Below, piece after piece: positions 1 through 7,043 of a stretch of DNA of 64,000 nucleotides (positions are counted from its first letter, which is position 1; each line of letters opens with the position of its first letter). The notes under the pieces are model-generated. The model searched no databases, was not told the DNA's origin, and saw only the letters and a list, made by a program, of their open reading frames with translations. A program made the position numbers and the translations under genes. The stretch is from JANQPD01 sp963715655 (GTDB taxonomy: Bacteria > Bacteroidota > Bacteroidia > Flavobacteriales > Schleiferiaceae), in the NCBI GenBank assembly GCA_963715655.1, contig OY970262.1:1364001-1428000 (forward strand). The letters are read 5' to 3'.

Positions 1-165
1 CAAGGCAATGCTGTAAAGGCTTTTAGTAAAGATGCCATTGCTGCTATGCAAAAAATTGATTGGACAGGTAATATCCGGGAGTTGCGCAATGTAGTAGAGC
101 GCTTGATAATACTTGGCGGTGAAGAGGTTACTAAAAAAGATGTTGATATATTTGCCAGTAAATAA
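1..165 (+). CDS. Sigma-54-dependent response regulator, C-terminal fragment
   Basis: The window opens inside this gene; 54 codons remain before the TAA at 163-165. The visible residues contain the W-T-G-N-I-R-E-L-R-N-V-V-E-R signature that closes the AAA+ module of sigma-54 activators (NtrC/AtoC family), followed by a short tail ending in FASK. There is no room for a Fis-type helix-turn-helix after this point, so the protein appears to lack the usual C-terminal DNA-binding domain or to have a very short one; this truncation cannot be judged further because the 5' part lies outside. Role by family: ATP-dependent activation of sigma-54 RNA polymerase, normally paired with a sensor kinase. Confidence 0.85.
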   Translation, partial: QGNAVKAFSKDAIAAMQKIDWTGNIRELRNVVERLIILGGEEVTKKDVDIFASK

Positions 166-176
166 AATCTAAACCT

Positions 177-758
177 GTGCAACCTACCAAACCTGTTTGC
201 TTAATCCTTTTTATTGTTTGTATAATTTCCTTTTCTAGCAAGGCACAGCTGCAAAAAGGAGAGGTTTTCCTATCCGCTGAGTATAACTACTATTCAGATA
301 AATTCTATTACTTTATACCTAATAAATACGGACCAAAGGTATATGTAAACAGGGCTGGAGCAAAAGTTGGATTTATGTTAACTGATGTGTGGGCATTGAG
401 TGTAGGATTTGATTACTCAGTAACTACAAGAAGCATTATAGAGAATAGGTTGTATGCAGTTTCGCTGGTTGGCCGCTATACTAACAAGCTGTACAAACGG
501 TGGTATGTGCATTGCAATGTTCTTTTTAAAGTTGGTGCTCAGGTTTTTGATGGAACAGACCAAATCGCAGTACCAAGTAATAGAAGGTTTTATTCCGGTG
601 AAGCTAATGTTGGTATCTCTTATTTTTTTCATGAAAATGCCTGTTTGGATATTAAACTAGTGTCTTTAGGATATGAGCAGTACCAGAGTAGTTTGGTTTA
701 TACCAATGTAAACCCCCAATTTTATCCGGTGGGGTTGGGGTTAAGTTTGTTTTTATAG
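177..758 (+). CDS. Exported beta-barrel-like outer membrane protein, unknown function
   Basis: A 193-residue protein starting at GTG, 11 bases after the regulator stop. Residues 1-23 form a signal peptide (hydrophobic core, likely cleavage after SKA before Gln). The mature part alternates aromatic and polar residues in short strands with glycines and ends in a hydrophobic strand with Phe next to last, which fits a small outer-membrane beta-barrel. No catalytic motif is recognised. Close spacing suggests possible co-transcription with the regulator gene. An upstream in-frame start cannot be excluded, but the signal peptide sits well at this GTG. Confidence 0.65.
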   Translation: MQPTKPVCLILFIVCIISFSSKAQLQKGEVFLSAEYNYYSDKFYYFIPNKYGPKVYVNRAGAKVGFMLTDVWALSVGFDYSVTTRSIIENRLYAVSLVGRYTNKLYKRWYVHCNVLFKVGAQVFDGTDQIAVPSNRRFYSGEANVGISYFFHENACLDIKLVSLGYEQYQSSLVYTNVNPQFYPVGLGLSLFL

Positions 759-794
759 TTCAATTACCATTTAATCGGAGTTCCATTTATTTAC

Positions 795-992
795 AACCTG
801 AGTTCGATTTTTATACAACTAAAAATGAGCGTCTTAACTTTTTTGAAGCCCCCAAACCCCCGAAGGGGGATTAGCTACACCGTCCAGTTAAGCCCCGCCA
901 AGGCGGGGTTTGGGGGCTAGCTTGCTGCTTTTCAGCTATTAAACCACTAATTATCAGATTAATTTATTTTTAGTGTTAATCGAACTCAGGTT
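795..992. repeat. MITE-like repeat, copy 1, with 15-bp terminal inverted repeats
   Basis: A 198 bp non-coding unit is bounded by perfect inverted repeats: AACCTGAGTTCGATT at 795-809 and its reverse complement at 978-992. Inside lies a GC-rich palindromic core (about 845-920) with runs of C and G that can fold into a long hairpin, and an AT-rich conserved right flank (about 938-975). A second copy lies at 28868-29067. No ORF is inside. It could act as a bidirectional terminator, a small non-autonomous mobile element, or a structured intergenic repeat; no target-site duplication is obvious. Confidence 0.75.
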
Positions 993-1045
993 TACAGTTT
1001 AAACTTTAAAGCAGGCTATTGGTTTTCTAAAAAAATACCAACACC

Positions 1046-1657
1046 ATGAAAAAACAATTCTTTACACTTTGCTTTGGGCTTTTGTTAGCCTCAGCGTTCG
1101 CACAACCTTTGGCTAATCACCTTTATTTAGGTGGTCAAGTTTCTTTTCAAAATCAAACCACTGAAAGAAGGGTGGGAAATAATGTTGAAACCTCTAGTTC
1201 TTCTAACTACACCATTAGCCCAGCTATAGGTTATACGCTTACTGACAATTGGATGATTGGGGCACGTTTGGGTTTTGGTGGAAGTGAAAATAACGGTGGT
1301 ACCACTAGTAATTTTGACGCAAATCTTTTTGGCCGCTACAGCGTGGCTATTTCCGAGCGCTTTTATTTTATTCCTGAATTGCAAGTAGGGTTTGGCTCTT
1401 CAAGTGCAGATGATAATAATGGAGTGCGCACAAATGAAGGTTCTTCTTTTAGTATGGGTGTTTTACCGGGTTTTGCCTATTTCCCCACCACACATTGGAG
1501 TATTGAGCTAAACGCAGGCTTTGTAGGTTTCCGAAGCGAAACAAACAGAAATACAGACAGTTCTGTACAACCAAATGAAACCACTAATGATGGATTTGTT
1601 TTTGATGTAAATGGAATTACGGTAGGTGTAGGAATCTATTATTACTTAATGCTCTAA
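1046..1657 (+). CDS. Outer membrane beta-barrel protein
   Basis: A 203-residue protein with an N-terminal signal peptide (about residues 1-19, ending ASAFA before Gln). The rest consists of predicted beta-strand pairs typical of the small OmpA/OmpW-like 8-strand barrel family: short strands such as TISPAIGYTLTDNWMIGARL separated by Gly/Ser/Asn-rich loops, and a C-terminal strand rich in Tyr (VGIYYYLML). Such proteins are abundant in Bacteroidota and usually have no assigned substrate. ATG start follows an A-rich leader. Monocistronic appearance: repeat element upstream, 85 bp gap downstream. Confidence 0.7.
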   Translation: MKKQFFTLCFGLLLASAFAQPLANHLYLGGQVSFQNQTTERRVGNNVETSSSSNYTISPAIGYTLTDNWMIGARLGFGGSENNGGTTSNFDANLFGRYSVAISERFYFIPELQVGFGSSSADDNNGVRTNEGSSFSMGVLPGFAYFPTTHWSIELNAGFVGFRSETNRNTDSSVQPNETTNDGFVFDVNGITVGVGIYYYLML

Positions 1658-1742
1658 AACTAGTTTTTTTGTAAAATTGAGAAAAAGGTCTATTACATTC
1701 AAAAGTTTTTAAGTACTTTTCCTCGCACAAATCAACTGAGTT

Positions 1743-1985
1743 ATGGAATTACCACGTTTTTTATTAGCCGACAATACCGACCTTCCGGAGGAAATGTTTA
1801 TTATTCACAATGAATACCCACGGTTTATATGGAATGTAAATCACGATGAGGTAGAATGGATTGATGAACCGCAAGGAGATGAAAATGAGGAAGAGTTAAT
1901 AAATGAAATAGCCGATTTGCTAGATTGTGCGGAAGCATTTTATGAACGAGAAATGAAACGGCATGAAGCCGAATTAATAGATTAA
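1743..1985 (+). CDS. Small acidic protein of unknown function
   Basis: An 80-residue, strongly acidic protein (many Asp/Glu, for example residues 35-60) with no signal peptide or membrane segment, so it is probably cytosolic. The middle contains PRFIWNVNHDEVEW and the end is a likely helix (INEIADLLDCAEAFYEREMKRHEAELID). I do not recognise a named domain. It is followed immediately by a strong intrinsic terminator at 1991-2019, which supports it being a real, separately expressed gene. ATG start at 1743. Confidence 0.65.
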   Translation: MELPRFLLADNTDLPEEMFIIHNEYPRFIWNVNHDEVEWIDEPQGDENEEELINEIADLLDCAEAFYEREMKRHEAELID

Positions 1986-1990
1986 TTTCG

Positions 1991-2019
1991 CGGGCCTATT
2001 TTAAGGCCCGTTTTTTTTT
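1991..2019 (+). terminator. Rho-independent terminator
   Basis: A 7-bp perfect stem (CGGGCCT at 1991-1997 with AGGCCCG at 2004-2010), a 6-base loop and a run of nine T at 2011-2019. It ends the small acidic gene at 1985. The T-run overlaps the apparent TTG start of the next gene, see the MATE entry. Confidence 0.9.
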
Positions 2020-3364
2020 GACTACCACCCAACATTTAAGCAAAACATTTCACTTAGCTTGGCCCGTAATGCTTGGTCAGCTTGGGCACGTATTGGTAGG
2101 CTTGGCCGATAGTATAATGATTGGTAAACTAGGCACAGTGCCTTTAGCGGCAAGTGCATTTGCCAATTCTATTTTTGTGGTGCCTATGGTTTTTGGTATG
2201 GGCATGGCTTTCGGACTTACACCACCCATTGCTAATGCACATGGAGCCGGAAAAACCAAAAGGGTAGGTGCACTTTTAAAACACAGTTTGCTGGTAAATC
2301 AAATTACTGCGTTTGTAATAATGGCTTGCACAGTGTTGGTTATTCCTTTTTCAGGATTGTTTGGTCAAGAAGAAAGTGTGCGCGTATTGTCCATGCCTTA
2401 TTTACTAATTATCAGTAGTAGTATTTTTCTCTTAATGCTCTTCTTCACGCTCAAGCAGTTTGCCGAAGGTTTGTCCGACACAATCTTTGCAATGGTGGCA
2501 TCCATTGGCGCTAACTTTTTAAATGTGCTTTTAAATTACGTGCTTATTTATGGTTTATACGGTTTCCCTGAATTAGGCTTAAACGGTGCAGGCTATGCTA
2601 CGCTTATTTCGAGAATTGTAATGGCCACTGTAATGCTTGCTTATGTTTTTAAAACAAAGAAATTTCAGGTATATCTACAAAATAATGAAACGGTAAAATG
2701 GACAAAGAACATTTTTAGGAAATTGTTGGAAGTAGGTTTGCCAAGTGGCATTCAATACATTTTTGAAGTTTCAGCTTTTGCCGGAGCCGCCATTATTATC
2801 GGTCAAATAGGTGCGGAAGCATTAGCGGCACACCAAATAGCGATAAGTTTAGCTGCAGTAAGTTATATGGCTGCAAGTGGTTTGGGAGCGGCTACAAGTG
2901 TGCGCACCGGAAACCAGCAAGGCAAAGGAGATTATAAGAATATGCGTCAAGCCGGTAGGGTAGGCTTGTTCATGACCGTAGCATTTATGGCGTTTTGCGG
3001 TGTGTTATTAGTTTTGTTTTACAAAGTTTTACCTGGCTTTTATAGCAATGAAGTTATCGTAACCTCTATTGCTTCAGACTTATTATTAATTGCAGCGGTA
3101 TTTCAACTTTCCGATGGCATACAAGTAATGGCTTTGGGCGCTTTACGCGGAATTTCAGATACACGTATTCCAACGTACATTACATTTTTGGCCTATTGGG
3201 TAATTGGCTTAGGTGTAGGGTATTACTTAGGAATCACGTTAGGCATTGGTCCGCAAGGCGTTTGGTATGGTTTAGCGCTCGGGCTTACCGTTGCCGCCAT
3301 CTTATTATATTGGCGTTTTGAAGCGCGCTGTAAAAAAATGATACATGAAAAAACTTTGGCTTAG
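2018..3364 (+). CDS. MATE family multidrug/cation exporter
   Basis: A 448-residue polytopic membrane protein with about 12 transmembrane helices. Family features include the first-helix segment FHLAWPVMLGQLGHVLVGLADSIMIGKLG and the equivalent segment in the second half (residues about 235-300), as expected for the NorM/DinF superfamily with two six-helix bundles; these antiport drugs or metabolites against Na+ or H+. The assigned start is TTG at 2018, inside the T-run of the upstream terminator; the first in-frame ATG is at residue 18, inside helix 1, so TTG is more credible. It overlaps BioY by 20 bp, suggesting a two-gene operon. Substrate unknown. Confidence 0.9.
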   Translation: MTTTQHLSKTFHLAWPVMLGQLGHVLVGLADSIMIGKLGTVPLAASAFANSIFVVPMVFGMGMAFGLTPPIANAHGAGKTKRVGALLKHSLLVNQITAFVIMACTVLVIPFSGLFGQEESVRVLSMPYLLIISSSIFLLMLFFTLKQFAEGLSDTIFAMVASIGANFLNVLLNYVLIYGLYGFPELGLNGAGYATLISRIVMATVMLAYVFKTKKFQVYLQNNETVKWTKNIFRKLLEVGLPSGIQYIFEVSAFAGAAIIIGQIGAEALAAHQIAISLAAVSYMAASGLGAATSVRTGNQQGKGDYKNMRQAGRVGLFMTVAFMAFCGVLLVLFYKVLPGFYSNEVIVTSIASDLLLIAAVFQLSDGIQVMALGALRGISDTRIPTYITFLAYWVIGLGVGYYLGITLGIGPQGVWYGLALGLTVAAILLYWRFEARCKKMIHEKTLA

Positions 3365-3863
3365 TACACTCATTGCAACCGTTTTACTTTGTGTAATCGC
3401 GCCCATTGGCTTTCGCCTTGATGGTATTTTAATTACGCTTCAAACGTTTACCATATTTTTAGTAGCCAGTGTTTTAGGCAAGCAAGTTGGGTTATATGCT
3501 ACACTTTTATACATCGCAATCGGTGCACTTGGTGTACCCGTTTTTGGTGGCCATTCCGGTGGTTGGGAAAAACTAATTGGCAACACAGCCGGTTTTATTT
3601 GGGCTTTTCCATTTGTTGCCTACGGCTTAGGTTGGCTCTGCGAAAAGTATGAACCACATTTTTTAAATTATCTCAAGTTTTTTTTTCTAGCACATATCGT
3701 ACTCATCATCATTGGCTTTTTAGTTTTAAAATTTATGGAGCCAAGTGTTATGCTCTTTGAAACCTTTCAACGGTTGATTCCCGGTTTGCTACTTAAAACC
3801 ATTGGTGGCGGTATCTTAGGTAGTTGGTTGGTAAGAACTTACGGTGAAAAGCTAAGGGGATAG
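3345..3863 (+). CDS. bioY: BioY family biotin transporter, ECF S-component
   Basis: A 172-residue membrane protein of about six helices, the usual BioY length. Family features are the loop GFRLDGILITLQTFTIFLVA near residues 22-41, the GKQVGLYATLLYIAIGALGVPVF segment (45-67) and the GG-rich GGHSGGWEKLIGNTAGFIWAF stretch. BioY binds biotin in the membrane and either works alone or with an energy-coupling ATPase module; no EcfA/EcfT genes are in this window. The ATG lies 20 bp upstream of the MATE stop, so translation is probably coupled. The last codons run into a 19-bp repeat (3858-3876), so its TAG stop belongs to that repeat. Confidence 0.88.
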   Translation: MKKLWLSTLIATVLLCVIAPIGFRLDGILITLQTFTIFLVASVLGKQVGLYATLLYIAIGALGVPVFGGHSGGWEKLIGNTAGFIWAFPFVAYGLGWLCEKYEPHFLNYLKFFFLAHIVLIIIGFLVLKFMEPSVMLFETFQRLIPGLLLKTIGGGILGSWLVRTYGEKLRG

Positions 3864-3956
3864 AACACGGATTTTACTGATGAGGCGGATAGAACACGGA
3901 TTTTATACTTAAAGCGTGCTTCCTATGTGTCTATGTGGTAAAAAATGAGTATTAGT

Positions 3957-4019
3957 ACAAAAAACTCCTTCCAAAGTGTAGCTTTTGCAAACTGCCAACT
4001 GAATTTTCTCTTTGCGCTT
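3957..4019. repeat. 63-bp direct repeat, copy 1
   Basis: The first about 46 bases match 4138-4183 exactly by eye and the last about 17 match imperfectly, both ending in TTTGCGCTT. The offset between copies is 181 bp, so the segment between them may be part of a larger duplicated unit that has diverged. Confidence 0.8.
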
Positions 4020-4137
4020 CCTATGTGTTCTATGTGTTCAAAAAAATAATCCATACATACCTTTCTTCGAGTCCCTTTGGGTAATCTTTGAGACTCTTCG
4101 CGAACCTTCCACCCAGCGTGCTTCCGAAAAAAAAACC

Positions 4138-4200
4138 ACAAAAAACTCCTTCCAAAGTGTAGCTTTTGCAAACTGCCAACTGAAATTGTCCTTTGCGCTT
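4138..4200. repeat. 63-bp direct repeat, copy 2
   Basis: Second copy of the unit at 3957-4019; see that entry. It lies just upstream of the bidirectional terminator at 4218-4254. Confidence 0.8.
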
Positions 4201-4217
4201 AAACACCCTTCCTCAAC

Positions 4218-4254
4218 AAAAAAAGCCGCTACAAAAAAATTGCAGCGGCTTTTT
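4218..4254 (-). terminator. Bidirectional intrinsic terminator
   Basis: Stem AAAAGCCGCT (4221-4230) pairs with AGCGGCTTTT (4244-4253) around a 13-base loop, with A-run on the left and T-run on the right, so it can end transcripts from either side. On the minus strand it lies 43 bases past the azurin-like gene stop (4297) and is the natural terminator for it; bioY lies much farther away on the plus strand. Confidence 0.85.
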
Positions 4255-4296
4255 ACCTAATGATAGCTTTTGGTTGCTATCGTCCATCCTAATTTT

Positions 4297-4836
4297 TTAT
4301 TTTACTACCATCAAACCCTTCATGGCTGTATGCCCAGGATACGTGCAAATGTATTGATAGGTACCTTTTTTACTAGGAGCCGTAAAGGTCATTTCCACAG
4401 TTTCACCTGGTTGCGCCAAGCTAGTAGCAGCAATATACATACTGGCATCTGGTAAATAACTAGCAGTAGCGCCTGCTTCTAGTGCTGCATCGCTTACAGC
4501 AGTTTGCTTACCGGCTTCAATAATTACAGCATTATGCACCATCGCTTCAGACGTTGCTGTGTTTTTTAAAATTAATGTAACCTTAGCACCGGCAGGCACA
4601 CTAATTTGCTTCGGCTCATACGCCATAGTCGTCATAGTTTCCCCTACGGTTTCCAAATTTATGGTTACTTCTTGCGCTTCCATTTGCTCATCGCTCATGG
4701 GTGCCTCTTCCATCGCTTCGCTTTGTTCTGTTGTATTACTTTCAGTTGCCGGTTCTTCACCGCCACCTCCGCAGCTCCATAGTAATCCTGCCACTACGGT
4801 CATCGTTAAAAAAATTCTTTTCATCTTCATTTTCAT
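4297..4836 (-). CDS. Azurin/plastocyanin-like blue-copper lipoprotein
   Basis: A 179-residue protein with a lipoprotein signal (lipobox LLWSC, Cys22), an acidic Gly/Glu/Thr linker to about residue 55, and a C-terminal cupredoxin fold. The type-1 copper ligands are visible: His101 (in MVHNAVII), then Cys164, His169 and Met172 in C-T-Y-P-G-H-T-A-M-K-G, which closely matches azurin. By family it carries single electrons in the periplasm, anchored to a membrane by its lipid. Three in-frame ATGs (residues 1, 3, 5) make the exact start uncertain. The diverging neighbour at 4892 is unrelated; downstream is a strong terminator. Possible redox partner nearby: the cytochrome c peroxidase at 12730. Confidence 0.9.
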   Translation of the reverse strand: MKMKMKRIFLTMTVVAGLLWSCGGGGEEPATESNTTEQSEAMEEAPMSDEQMEAQEVTINLETVGETMTTMAYEPKQISVPAGAKVTLILKNTATSEAMVHNAVIIEAGKQTAVSDAALEAGATASYLPDASMYIAATSLAQPGETVEMTFTAPSKKGTYQYICTYPGHTAMKGLMVVK

Positions 4837-4891
4837 TTAGTGATTATCAATAGCTTTAACCCAAACAAAGCACCAAAGGTTTACAGCGTTT

Positions 4892-5956
4892 ATGCGAATT
4901 TTAATCATCAGCCGAAGCACACTTTTTACCCAACGCGGAGGCGACACAGTGCAGATTGAGCAAACGGCCAAATATTTAGCACAAGCAGGGTGTAAAGTAC
5001 ACATTCAAACAACCGGTTTTTGTGAAGATTTTAAAAGCTTTGATGTACTACATTTTTTCAACTTAAACCGCCCGGCAGATATTTTACCCTATTTAAAAGA
5101 AGGTCGCCCACCCTTGGTAACTACTGCTGTTTATATAAATTACAGTAGCGTTCCCGCTAAGGTGCAAACGCTTAAGCAGCGTGCATTATCTGCCGTAGGT
5201 AATCACTTTACACAAGAATATATTAAGGCTTTGGCCCGAGGTGTAAACGGCTCTGACAGAATGCCTAAAAAAGCATTTATCACCAAAGGGTACAAAAAAA
5301 TGGTGGAGTTGGTTTTAGATAAATCTGCGCATTTAATTACGGCCAGCAATTTTGAATTTGAGCTTATACAAAGTCTTTTTAATAATACGCCCGCTCAATC
5401 TAAAATTGCCTTAGGTGCTGAGCATTTTACCAATACTACTCACGTTTTAGCCAATAAAAAAGGGGTGCTTTGCGTAGCGCGTGTTGAAGCATTAAAGAAT
5501 CAACTTACTTTAATAAAAGCACAAAAAAAAGGTAGGTGGCCGCTAACGTTGGTTGGTGATGTTGCCGATAATCAAAAAGGATACGTAGCAAAATGTAGAA
5601 AAGAAGCTGGTGAAAACATTCGTTTTTTACCGTTTACAAAAGGCGATGCATTAGCTAAATTATACGCTTCTGCCAAAGTGCATGTACTACCAAGCTTTTA
5701 TGAAACCACCGGACTCTCAACCTTAGAAGCGTTACTAAGCGGGTGCCAAGTGGTTTGCGGTACTGGCGGGGCGCAAGCGGAAATTTTTGAGGGTATTGCG
5801 CATTTCTGCGATGTAGAAAATCCAGATTCATTAAATGAAACAGTGCAAAGCGCACTTTTGGCAAATGAGCAACACCAAGATTGGGTGAAAGAAAATTTTA
5901 GTTGGGAAAAAGCCGCGTCCAAACTCTTAAAAATTTATCAAAACGTACAAAAATGA
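4892..5956 (+). CDS. Glycosyltransferase family 4 (GT-B)
   Basis: A 354-residue cytosolic glycosyltransferase. The N-terminal half has the acceptor-domain opening MRILIISRSTLFTQRGGDTV with a Gly-Gly loop. The C-terminal half is the nucleotide-sugar domain: GVLCVARVEALKNQ at about 191-204 and the E-x7-E motif (Glu271 and Glu279 in FYETTGLSTLEALLSG). Family role: transfer of a sugar from an NDP-sugar to a growing polysaccharide or lipid-linked oligosaccharide. Its TGA overlaps the next gene's ATG (ATGA at 5953-5956), so the two glycosyltransferases are translationally coupled. Sugar and acceptor cannot be read from sequence. Confidence 0.88.
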   Translation: MRILIISRSTLFTQRGGDTVQIEQTAKYLAQAGCKVHIQTTGFCEDFKSFDVLHFFNLNRPADILPYLKEGRPPLVTTAVYINYSSVPAKVQTLKQRALSAVGNHFTQEYIKALARGVNGSDRMPKKAFITKGYKKMVELVLDKSAHLITASNFEFELIQSLFNNTPAQSKIALGAEHFTNTTHVLANKKGVLCVARVEALKNQLTLIKAQKKGRWPLTLVGDVADNQKGYVAKCRKEAGENIRFLPFTKGDALAKLYASAKVHVLPSFYETTGLSTLEALLSGCQVVCGTGGAQAEIFEGIAHFCDVENPDSLNETVQSALLANEQHQDWVKENFSWEKAASKLLKIYQNVQK

Positions 5957-7041
5957 AAATCGGCATTTTAGGTACACGTGGTATTCCCAATAATTACGGG
6001 GGCTTTGAAGAGTGCGCCCAACAACTTGCGCCACGCTTGATAAAAATGGGACATGAAGTGAGTGTGTACAATTCGCACCGCCATCCCTATCAAGAAAAAA
6101 CCTATAATGGAGTAAGCATAATTCACAAATATGATCCTGAGCATCGTGTGGGTACCGTTGGTCAATTTGCGTATGATTTCAACTGTATTTTAGATACACG
6201 ATGGCGTAAGTTTGATGTTATTTTAATGCTGGGCTATACCTCTAGTAGCGCTTGGTATTGGCTTACCCCTGCCAAAACGTTGCTAGTTACTAATATGGAT
6301 GGTTTAGAGTGGAAACGCAGCAAATATAGTCCTCGCGTAAAGCGTTTTTTAGTAAGAGCCGAACGCTGGGCCGCCAAAAAAAGCCATTTATTAATTGCAG
6401 ATGCCAAAGAAATTCAAAAGTATTTAGCGGAAAAATACAAACCCAATATTGCGCAAATTGCCTACGGGGCTGAGGTTTGGAAAAACCCATCAGAAGCGGT
6501 GTTAGAAAAGTATGGCCTCACCGCTTTTAATTACAATTTAATAGTGGCGCGGCTAGAGCCGGAAAATCATATTGCTACTATTTTAGAAGGCGTGCAGCAA
6601 AGCAAGCGTGATAGGATTTGCTTGGTAGTGGGCAATAGTGATACGCCTTATGGACATCAGTTAAAAGAGCAATTTAAAGACAGTAGAATTAGGTTTGTGA
6701 ATGGTATTTATAATAAAGCCGAAATCAACAATCTTCGTTTTTACGCTTCCTTATACTTTCACGGACACAGCGTGGGCGGCACTAACCCAAGTTTATTAGA
6801 AGCCATGGCCTGTAAAAATGTAATAGTTGCTCATAGCAATCCATTTAATAAAGAAGTATTGGGTGAAGACGGTAATTATTTTTTGGACGCATCAGACGTG
6901 GCCAACGCTATACATCTCACCGAAAGGGATGAACGCCAAAAAATGATGATTAAAAATAACTTGGAAAAAATACAAACCCGCTACAATTGGGATGTTATTG
7001 CCAGCCAATATGAAGTGGCTTTGCAGCAGGGGTTGTTGTGA
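5953..7041 (+). CDS. Glycosyltransferase with DUF1972 N-terminal domain
   Basis: A 362-residue GT4-type glycosyltransferase. The N-terminus MKIGILGTRGIPNNYGGFEE is characteristic of the DUF1972 subgroup that includes rhamnosyltransferases of surface polysaccharide synthesis. The C-terminal domain carries HGHSVGGTNPSLLEAMACKN with the donor-binding Glu. An open frame extends 17 codons upstream (to 5902), but ATG at 5953 is chosen because it overlaps the previous stop as ATGA and begins exactly at the conserved Rossmann strand. Likely works in the same pathway as the 4892 enzyme and the initiating transferase at 11258. Confidence 0.9.
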   Translation: MKIGILGTRGIPNNYGGFEECAQQLAPRLIKMGHEVSVYNSHRHPYQEKTYNGVSIIHKYDPEHRVGTVGQFAYDFNCILDTRWRKFDVILMLGYTSSSAWYWLTPAKTLLVTNMDGLEWKRSKYSPRVKRFLVRAERWAAKKSHLLIADAKEIQKYLAEKYKPNIAQIAYGAEVWKNPSEAVLEKYGLTAFNYNLIVARLEPENHIATILEGVQQSKRDRICLVVGNSDTPYGHQLKEQFKDSRIRFVNGIYNKAEINNLRFYASLYFHGHSVGGTNPSLLEAMACKNVIVAHSNPFNKEVLGEDGNYFLDASDVANAIHLTERDERQKMMIKNNLEKIQTRYNWDVIASQYEVALQQGLL

Positions 7042-7043
7042 AA

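Larger units (their letters stand above)
3864..4217. other. Gene-free, repeat-rich intergenic stretch
   Basis: No convincing gene between bioY and the azurin-like gene. The region holds a 19-bp direct repeat (GGATAGAACACGGATTTTA at 3858-3876 and 3887-3905), related phrases built on CTTCCTATGTGTCTATGTGG (about 3918-3939 and 4018-4040), and a 63-bp direct repeat at 3957-4019 and 4138-4200. Two 82-codon open frames across it are made of repeated sequence and are not credible. Phrases of this kind (GAACACGGATTT..., CTATGTGT...) are seen as dispersed intergenic repeats in Bacteroidota. Confidence 0.7.

Noticed and set aside
4012..4260. 82-codon open frames on both strands between bioY and the azurin-like gene (also 3923-4171 minus)
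   Set aside because: They are built from direct repeats, overlap each other and have no motif or start context.
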